A stretch of DNA of 64,000 nt from positions 128,982,580 through 129,046,579 of the forward strand of contig NC_080542.1 in the NCBI RefSeq assembly GCF_028640845.1. The letters are read 5' to 3'. The position numbers and the translations under genes are program-made. Positions 56,711 to 64,000 of the stretch are shown piece by piece. Positions within the stretch are counted from its first letter, which is position 1, and each line of letters begins with the position of its first letter. This DNA is from Ahaetulla prasina. Its lineage: Eukaryota > Chordata > Lepidosauria > Squamata > Colubridae. Under the pieces are notes generated by a model. That model worked only from the letters and a program-made list of their open reading frames with translations. It was not told where the DNA came from and made no database searches.

Positions 56711-56800
56711 GATTCATTCATTATTTGTGGAAAAAGATGCAGTCCTCCAAGAAAAGATGGACCTTCTCCAGTTATAGGGCAGAATTCAAGAAGCCACTGA
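56711..56800 (+). CDS. CCDC7: CCDC7-like terminal exon with stop
   Basis: Starts in phase 0 after TGAATTATAG and encodes 29 residues (DSFIICGKRCSPPRKDGPSP, then VIGQNSRSH) ending in TGA at 56798-56800. Two cysteines and a basic, proline-rich tail. The frame joins exactly to exon 21. The 3' UTR extends rightward; no clear AATAAA was found nearby. Confidence 0.82.
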   Translation, partial: DSFIICGKRCSPPRKDGPSPVIGQNSRSH

Positions 56801-58569
56801 TCTAACTTTGTTTTTTGTTTTTTTGATTAATTCATTATGCAGCGACCTTGTAACTTTCAACTTTATAACTGTGATAAGAAAAAATTAAGGCATTCATGTA
56901 TGAATCTCTTTTGAGACCTGTGAAAACTGTAATTTGTAGTGTAATGGCAGTTAAAATATACGTAAACTGAACTACCAAATCTCAGAATGCTTTTTACTGC
57001 ATTTGATAAAAATACATTTATGCCTCTCTGAAATGACTTTTTGGGGTGGAGGGTTTGGAATGGCATAGTCTGTCTAGAATTCAGATTTTTTTTTCAAAAA
57101 AGGACCTAACCAACCAGACCCTTAAAATTCACAGGGAACCAGCTAATACAATATAATCTTCATGTTAAGTCATAATATAGTTCATTTCTTTATAAAATTT
57201 CATGCTCTGTTTGCTCTCCACCACACTTAAAGCAGCTAGCAAATGTTGACTTATAAGCAAAGTGAAGGTTCTCTTTGTCTTGTTATATGCAGAGATAATA
57301 GCAAGTTCAAAAAAATAGATGGATTTTTTTTGTACTATTCCAGCTAGGGAATCATGCTGATATGGATGGATATATCAGTTCCAAGTGGGGACAAAGACAC
57401 TGGAAACATGGAGACTGCTTGGAAAGATGGTTTAATGGTGGTCAGGATCACATGGCTTGAGATCCTGAACAGAAAAGGGATGAGATCCTGTGTGCTCCCT
57501 GGCTTTATGCTTTTTCTGAGCTTTAAACTTTCTGGGGCACAAGAAGAGTACCCTGATTGGCTGTCAGACTCCCAGGGGGTGGGGGGTCTTAGCTAACCTT
57601 GCTGGCTGATGTAATCTTCCCAGGTGCCATGTGGTGAGTTCTGTTCTATTGTGTTGCAAATGATGGTCCTAAAGGTGGGGGGATTGAGTTTCTACCTCTG
57701 ACCCATTGACAAAGGTGGGGGGAAATGAGTGAGCTTGGTTGAGGCTTTAATGGCCCATTGACAAAGGTGGGGGGTAGTCAGGAAGTTGCAGGGAGCTACT
57801 TTGTCTTTAAAACATGTTTCTCCATTTCTCATCCAGGGAAATATATTCTGCCTTTTAAGTATTTTCTAAAATATTTCATTCTTCTAGGAGGGGGGTGGGT
57901 GCTAAATTCCTACAAATCTATGTACAGTTCTCATCCTCCCAAATACAAAATCTGCTCATGATTCTAATGTAGACAGTTGATTGAAATAGAACCCATAATT
58001 AGCATACTTTCTGCATTATGCTGGTCTACACATAACAAAGGAGCAGTAATTTGTTCCTTTAGGAATATTTGTTCCTACATGAAAAGGTGGTTATTGTTGA
58101 AGTATCCTAAATGGTAAGAGGACACTATGTAAAACTTCTGATATTTGACCACTTAGCCTAAATGAAACCAACAAAATAATATTGCACATGCTGAGGTATC
58201 AAGTAACACAAGTTAGAATGTATAATGGTTGCATAGGATATATTGGTGGGACGGGTAGGAAAGACAAATTATTAAATGCTGAGTTCCAGATATCTTTTCA
58301 TAGTCCTAATGAAACAAAAACATGTCTTAATATCCTTAAGTTCCAGTTGAATGTTCAAAAAAGCCTAAAATCTGCCATTGCTATTATATATATTTCCAGG
58401 TTCCAAATGTTTTCTCTTCCCTGGCATTAAAACTCCTAAATCTGCCTGATGGATGGAACCTGGGATTCTTGAATTTTCTTTAGAACTATTCTTTCACCTC
58501 AAGAAAACCGGAACTCTCCTACATTTTAAGAATGTTCAGCTTTAGCAACACTTACAATAAAGAAAGAAA
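56801..58569. other. Space between convergent genes
   Basis: Includes the unbounded CCDC7-like 3' UTR. Around 57650-57780 the phrase CCATTGACAAAGGTGGGGGG occurs twice with a looser third copy upstream, probably part of an unclassified repeat spanning about 57350-57850. No gene found. Confidence 0.45.
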
Positions 58570-59722
58570 TACCAATACGATTTTTAAAGGAATTTATTAA
58601 ATTTAATAAATAATTTCCATGGTAACATTGTAAAAAGTGAGCATTGTTAAAATAAAAGGCACTTAAAATATGAATGTGGCCAGTACTGAACAGATAACAG
58701 AATAGCCAGCAGCAAATATACAAGCCACAGTAACTCCTGATTCAGAATCATGCAATTTTAGCTATAGGATAAATTACAACCAAGATTGCAAACATAAGCT
58801 GGTTTAACAGTTTAACAATTATCTTACACAGAAAGAAATCAAATACATTAAAGATAAATTGCCAAAGCACCAGGCTTTAAACCAAGCAAGAAATTTAAAA
58901 ACAAACCTAAGGAATTAAGGCGCTAAGAACTTGCTCCTATTCTGTGCCCTGTATATGTTGGACTTTCAATTTCAAATATGACCTGTTTTTTAAAAGTCCA
59001 GCACCTCAGGATGGCATCAGATAACGGGGAGATGATTTAAAAAGGAGTCTTGGCAGTGTACTTGTCAGTACTAAAATTGGAAACTGAATTTACACACAGG
59101 AATTATTATCATTATCATCATCATACCTGTTTTAATAATATTAAAGCTCTTTATTTTGGATCTATTTTTTCTTTTCTTATACATACATAGTGACAACTTA
59201 AAATGTATGTCACACATGAAGCTTGAAATTAAAGTTACATCATGGTTTCTGTATTACTGAATACAGAAAGTTGGAAATTAAGTCTCACATTATTCATAAA
59301 CTAATTTTTATAGTTTATTAGTAAGTATTAGGTTTGCACTATTTGTGCAAGCCAAACCTTGATACATCTATAAGGCTAAAAACTGTTCTAATTTTAATAC
59401 TTAATGTATAGGCAAATTGTTTATTAAGTGTTTCATTCCATACAAAAAACAGGGTAGATAAAAAAGCACCTCGAGTAAGCTATAATCTTATTGAGTAGGA
59501 TATGCAATCTCAAGTATTCAGTGAATCTTGTGGCACTATTTGTTTGCAAAATCAAAGAAAAAACTTCAAAAATAAAAATACTGTACATTTAAAAAATTGC
59601 ATAGGAAACAACTGTGTAGGTAAGTAAGGAACTAGTAAATCCATTGCAATATTGCCAAAAGCTACGTAATGAGTACAAAACTATTATATCACACCCAGTG
59701 CTGTGAAATCATAAAGCAGTTT
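58570..59722 (-). other. ITGB1: ITGB1 3' UTR
   Basis: Sequence on the minus strand between the beta-1A stop and the poly(A) signal, about 1.13 kb. AT-rich, with no recognised mobile element, in contrast to the rest of the window. The length fits the roughly 1-kb 3' UTR known for vertebrate ITGB1 mRNA. Confidence 0.75.
58593..58598 (-). promoter_or_regulatory. Probable ITGB1 poly(A) signal
   Basis: AATAAA on the minus strand about 1.13 kb past the beta-1A stop. Others nearby on that strand are weaker in context; cleavage would fall near 58570-58580. Confidence 0.6.
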
Positions 59723-59788
59723 TCATTTCCCCTCATACTTAGGATTCACTACAGTTGTCACGGCACTTTTGTATATAGGATTTTCACC
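59723..59788 (-). CDS. ITGB1: Integrin beta-1, beta-1A cytoplasmic tail (terminal exon)
   Basis: The minus strand after a TTTTAG acceptor encodes GENPIYKSAVTTVVNPKYEG, then K and TGA: the C-terminal 21 residues of integrin beta-1A. Beta-1 is the shared subunit of many cell-matrix receptors. This piece lies in the cytosol and carries both NPxY motifs, NPIY (membrane-proximal, talin/PTB-domain binding) and NPKY (distal, kindlin binding), with the intervening TT needed for kindlin. The exon starts at the Gly codon, the known splice junction after the shared KWDT segment. Upstream exons lie to the right, outside the window. Confidence 0.97.
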   Translation of the reverse strand, partial: GENPIYKSAVTTVVNPKYEGK

Positions 59789-61596
59789 CTAAAAGAAAAT
59801 AAAAAAGGATTATAGAGTGAAAAAACTGTCAATTTATTGAAATACTTTCAACATACTGCCAAGCCAATTAGAGCTCCATGTGCATATAGGTCCCACAGCT
59901 CCTACAATGTATCAACGACTGAAACAAGCAAGAAAACTTTTTTCCGGAGTGGAATGGAAATATTACAGATTATCTATTATCCAGCATTTTTAATTTTTAC
60001 TACACATCATGCCTAGCACAAATTGTTCTTTAGAATATACAAGGAAAGAAACTGCAAATAATCTATTCATAGGAATTTTATAACACTTTAATGCACGATG
60101 ATGATATGGGTAGCCCTATAAACAAACATTAAAAGAATTTTGGGAAAAATATTTCTTTTACATCAATTCCATATTCCCTCCTGTGTATACGTACTTTAAT
60201 TGAATTGGAAACTTTGGATGCATTTCTGAAAGTGCAAAATTATCATTGGCATTACTGTATCAGGAAGACTCACAGCCAAGTGCTCCTTTATTACTGAAGT
60301 CTAATGATCTAAGTAACATCAGCCATAAAATTAGTCTCAATGTGAACACAGCAAATCCATCCTTCAATATTGAGAAACAAAGCTCACAAACAGCAAACAG
60401 AAGAGAGGACTTGCGACTCACACATAAAACCTGTATAATCAAGTTGTTTAAGCATGGATGAATTTGTTCCAAATTACATATATGTTGACACAGCAAATTG
60501 ATTTGCAACTAATTCCCTATACTGAAATCCATGATATTATCTGACTTAAAAAAGCAGCATTATTCTGCACTCAAAAATTATGGACTTCAATCCAGGACAC
60601 TATTTTTGAACTTTTGTTAACTATTCTTTTTAAAGCTTGGGGAAAATGTTTTGTCTTTTTTCAGGACTATCACTGGCAATTATATAACCAGATTCATATA
60701 GCATTAGTGTGTTCAGAAATAAAAAAATAACAACTGAATATCAAATAGCAAGAGAGGGAATGGATATATAATAAAAAAGAAAGAGAAAAAGTAAGAAGAG
60801 GAAGACATACATGTGAAGAATGCAGCATATTTATGTATACTACTAATAATTTGGTTGTGCCGCAAATCAAATTTGTATGTTTTATATAAACTAACAAAGT
60901 TCAGTCTAACAATATTCTATCTCATCATACTATTGTTGTATTCAGTTAGAATAGAGATCAACATTCAAAAAGAATTATTTTATATGTTGCCAAGATTGTA
61001 TTTGCAAATACAAATGCTCCGTTTCCTGCCACTGATGCTTTTTTCTCTAAAGCATCTATTTAGTTAGTGGCCATTGGCCCAAGAGTCATCTGGGGATAGC
61101 ACTTACAAACACAATCAGTATTCTCAAGTAAATTAACTAGCCAGCTAAAAAGGTGATTTCAGTGACAATGCAGTAAATAATTTATTCCATTAACAACTGA
61201 AATTACTTTAAATTAAGCTACATCATGCCCAGTCTATTTCACAAGATTCAAAGAGCATCATATCTCAACATTTGCCAAGCCCTAAGGTTGGAAAAGGGCC
61301 AGAGCTCAAGCATGTGATTAATATAATTTTGCATAGAAGCCCTTCTGAAGAGAAGAGAGTGCTCTGGTTTGCATTTCTCACTTTTTTAATGGGGGTCCTT
61401 GTTTTACTCACCAGTGTTTCAGACCTTATTAAAGGGGGCAAAATGAGTTCTTAAATACTTGTCCACTTCCTAATTATTTATTGGCTGCCTTCAAATCAGG
61501 CCCTAAGGTTTTCTTGCCAAAATTCTTCAGGAATGGCTTTCTATTACCTTCTTCCTATAGCTGAGAAAAAGGGAAATGTGCTCAAAGTCCAAAGAC
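59789..61596 (-). other. ITGB1 intron, left part
   Basis: AT-rich intron between the beta-1A exon and the Tc1-like element. No repeat or exon recognised. Confidence 0.5.
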
Positions 61597-62173
61597 TATA
61601 CTGTGTGCACAATTACTGGGCAAATATTTTGACCATATCATCGTTTTTGTGTATATTTTCCACCTCCAAGCTATATAAACTTGAATGCTTAGTAGATATA
61701 AGCAGATCAGGTGATGTGTTTTTGTGTAATGAGGGAGGGGGTGGCCTAAGGAGATCAACACCCTATATCAAGGTGTGCATAATTATTAGGCAGCTTCTTT
61801 TCCTCAAGACAAAATAGGCCAAAAGAGATTTAATTGACTCTGAAAAGTCAAAAATTTTAAAAAGTCTTTCAGAGGGATGAGGCACTCTCAAATTGCTAAG
61901 TTTTTGGGGCCTGATCACAGAAACATCTAACGTTTTGTTGCAAATAGTCAACAGGGTTTCAGGAAACGTATTGGCACATTAACTGTCAAAGATTTGAGAA
62001 GATTCAAACATGAAGCTACCAGGAACCCATTATCATATTCCAGAATTGCAACCTACCTGGAGTGCCCAGAAGTACAAGATGTTCAGTGCTCAGAGACATG
62101 GCCAAGGTAAGAAAGGCTGAAACCCACCACCACTGAACAAGACACATAAGTTGAAAGGGCAAGACTGGGCCAA

Positions 62174-62236
62174 GAATAGAATAGAATAGAATAGAATAGA
62201 ATAGAATAGAATAGAATAGAATAGAATAGAATAGAA
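62174..62236. repeat. AATAG pentanucleotide microsatellite
   Basis: About 12 clean GAATA units at the 3' end of the nested minus-strand L3 LINE. Confidence 0.96.
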
Positions 62237-62670
62237 TTTTATTGTCCAAGTGTGATTGGACACACAAGGAATTTGTCTTGGTGCAGATGCTCTCAGTGTA
62301 CATAAAAGAAAAGATACGTTCATCAAGGTACAACATTTACAACACAATTGATGATCAATATATCAATATAAATCATAAGGATTGCGAGCAACAAGTTATA
62401 GTCATACAGTCATAAGTGGAAAGAGATTGGTGATGGGAACTATGAAACGATTAATAGTAGTGCAGATTCAGTAAATAGTCTGACAGTGTTGATGGAATTA
62501 TTTGTTTAGCAGAGTGTTTAGCCTTTGGGAAAAAACTGTTCTTGTGTCTAGTTGTTCTGGTGTGCAGTGCTCTATAGCGTCGTTTTGAGGGTAGGAGTTG
62601 AAACAGTTTATGTCCAGGATGCGAGGGGTCTGTAAATATTTTCACGGCCCTCTTCTTGATTCGTGCATAT
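62237..62670 (-). mobile_element. L3/CR1-group LINE 3' end nested in the Tc1 element
   Basis: The minus strand reads RAVKIFTDPSHPGHKLFQLL, then RRYRALHTRTTRHKNSFFPK, the C-terminus of the same family as the 15.4-kb copy, with the same 3' UTR (CAAGTGTGATTGGACACACA in plus). Transposase-like sequence resumes at about 62672. Confidence 0.9.
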
Positions 62671-63703
62671 AGAAATATATGAAGACAGATTTTTTCAAAG
62701 GTTTTATGGACTGATGACATGAGAGTGACTCTTGGCAGACCACATGGATGGGCCCATGGCTGGATCAGTAATGGGCTCAGAGCTGCACTTCGACTCAGAC
62801 ATCAGCAAGGTGGAGATGGGGTACTGGTATAGGCTGGTATTATTTAAATTAACTAGCTGGACCTTTTCAGGTTGAAGATGGACTCAAAATCAACTCCCAA
62901 ACCTATTGCCAGTTTTTAGAAGACACTTTCTTCAAGCAGTAGTACAGGAAAAAGTCTGCATCTTCCACGACCACCATAATTTTTATGCAGGACAATGCTC
63001 CATCATATGCATCAAAGTACTCCACTGTATAGCTAGCCAGTAAAGATCTTAAAGATGAAAGAATAGTGACATGTCCCTTTTCCTCAATTGACCTAAACTC
63101 TATTGAGAACTTGTGAACCCTTCTTAAATGGGAGATTTACAGTGAAGGAAAACAGTACACCTCTCTGAACAAGAGATTATGGTTGCTGCTGCACAAAAAG
63201 TTGATCATCAACAGATCAAGAAACTGACAGAGTCTGAATGGAAGGCTTATGATTGTTACTGAAAAGAAGGATGGATATATTGGTCACTGATTTTTGTGTG
63301 TGTGTAAAATGTCAGAAATGTTTATTTGTGCATTTTGAGTTGTTGCCAAAATCTCACTTTTACTTTCTTAAATGCTCAGGTTTGAGGTTTATTAACATTG
63401 TGAATTGACCAAGAGCACTGTAGTTGTTCAATAATTAAATTAATCCTCCAAAATACAACTTGCCTAATAGTTGTGCATAGAGTGTACATGCCTAAGCCTA
63501 GAATTTGGTTTCCCAGGTTTCAACCTAGTCCCTTTAATTATTACACTAAACTTCCTCTCTAAATTCTGTTACAATTCAAAGTATGATGCAGCAGTTAAAA
63601 AAGGTGTTAGGAATCAAGCAATAATTAGTTAAAGCTGCATTCAGCAACTGAAGAAAAGCACATGCAAAGAGAAAGAAATAGAAAAGAAAATACGAACGGA
63701 AAC

Positions 63704-63778
63704 TTAGAGACCAGCTTTACGTCCATAGTTTGGATTCTTGAAATTATTAATAGGACTCTTGTATATTGGATTTTCTTG
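63704..63778 (-). CDS. ITGB1: Integrin beta-1, beta-1D alternative cytoplasmic tail exon
   Basis: The minus strand after CTACCTTCAG encodes QENPIYKSPINNFKNPNYGR, then KAGL and TAA: the muscle-type beta-1D tail, which appears identical to the human one as known. It keeps both NPxY motifs (NPIY, NPNY) but replaces the segment between them, which strengthens talin binding in striated muscle. It starts with Gln at the same junction where beta-1A starts with Gly. Its order (D before A in transcription) is the known one. A donor downstream of the stop, needed if D is used as a cassette exon, was not resolved. Confidence 0.96.
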   Translation of the reverse strand, partial: QENPIYKSPINNFKNPNYGRKAGL

Positions 63779-64000
63779 CTGAAGGTAGAAAAATCATCAA
63801 TGTGGAATACAAGACAGACAACATTCTAAAGAAAAAAGGTTGTGTTCTGCTAGCATAAAACTGTTAGTTCCTTTAAGATTCAGAGTTGTATTCTATGATA
63901 TTCAAATGGACAGAATCCTACCAATATCCTCAGAGAACAAAATATTGAGGTCTACAACTGGAAAAACTTGGTGTTAATATTTAAAAGGCTGAACACTTTT
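63779..64000 (-). other. ITGB1 intron upstream of exon D
   Basis: Intronic sequence to the window edge; its left end gives the pyrimidine tract and AG for exon D on the minus strand. Nothing else recognised. Confidence 0.5.

Larger units (their letters stand above)
1264..56800 (+). other. CCDC7: CCDC7-like gene, 3' portion (22 exons)
   Basis: This is the span of a multi-exon gene whose 5' part lies left of the window. Twenty-two exons were placed by AG acceptors, GT donors, frame and mutual similarity. Together they encode about 795 codons without a stop, rich in E, K, Q, L and I with heptad-like spacing, as expected for a coiled coil. The first 20 exons are all phase 1 at both ends; the 50-nt exon shifts to phase 0 and the last exon ends in TGA. 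Exons 1-15 alternate between two related types, B and A. The CCDC7 assignment is inferred from tail-to-tail placement with ITGB1, the arrangement known in mammals, plus coiled-coil character; no alignment was possible. The paralogous-exon pattern is seen directly. The protein's role is not evident from sequence. Confidence 0.78.
61597..63486 (+). mobile_element. Decayed Tc1-like DNA transposon in the ITGB1 D-to-A intron
   Basis: The termini TACTGTGTGCACAATTACTG and CAATAGTTGTGCATAGAGTG-like ends (right side: GCCTAATAGTTGTGCATAGA) are inverted repeats. The plus strand reads transposase pieces: FMQDNAPSYASKYST near 62980, then IDLNSIENL near 63095, the D...D(E) region of Tc1-type transposases, and EIYSEGKQYTSLNKRLW after it. 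Many stops. An inner copy of the terminal motif (GTGTGCATAATTATTAGGCA) lies near 61774. A nested L3 LINE (62174-62670) splits the gene. Without it the element would be about 1.4 kb. Confidence 0.85.

Overview
The window looks like nuclear DNA of a squamate reptile, probably a snake. It has small exons in long AT-rich introns and a repeat set typical of squamates: L2, CR1/L3, R4-type, Bov-B and Penelope-like retroelements, tRNA-derived SINEs of Sauria type, hAT and Tc1/mariner elements, and GATA microsatellites. Three L3-type LINE ends carry or border AATAG pentanucleotide arrays, a pattern reported for snake CR1-L3 ('Snake1') elements.

Two protein-coding genes meet tail to tail. The plus strand, from about 1.26 kb to 56.8 kb, carries the 3' portion of a coiled-coil gene as 22 small exons with an unbroken frame of about 795 codons to a stop at 56798-56800. 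It is assigned to CCDC7 because CCDC7 is the convergent neighbour of ITGB1 in other vertebrates. The first 20 exons all begin and end in phase 1. The first fifteen alternate between two related sequence types (A and B), which points to repeated tandem duplication of a two-exon cassette.

The minus strand, from 58.6 kb to the right end, carries the 3' end of ITGB1 (integrin beta-1). Both alternative cytoplasmic tails are readable: the common beta-1A terminal exon (59723-59788) with its 3' UTR and a poly(A) signal, and the muscle-type beta-1D exon (63704-63778). The intron between them holds a decayed Tc1-like transposon with an L3 LINE nested inside it.

The rest is intronic or intergenic and rich in repeats. 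Main items: an R4/Dong-like element (1.49-3.04 kb); a near full-length L2 with monomeric 5' repeats (3.87-8.53 kb); an L3 LINE (15.4-17.4 kb) beside a Penelope GIY-YIG fragment (17.5-18.3 kb); Penelope terminal repeats, one a 219-bp snapback (18.5-19.4 kb); long microsatellites (19.1-19.7 kb); a TA-flanked MITE (20.57-20.94 kb); a Bov-B 3' end ending about 15 bp from a CCDC7 acceptor (21.2-21.7 kb); a SPIN-like hAT with a perfect 8-bp duplication inside a Penelope-like inverted repeat (40.1-40.8 kb); more L2 and CR1-group LINEs (34-35.5, 42.4-43.8, 44.4-47.6 kb); and a SINE pair (52.2-52.9 kb). No rRNA, tRNA gene, CRISPR array or host promoter was recognised. All calls rest on reading the sequence; no searches were run.
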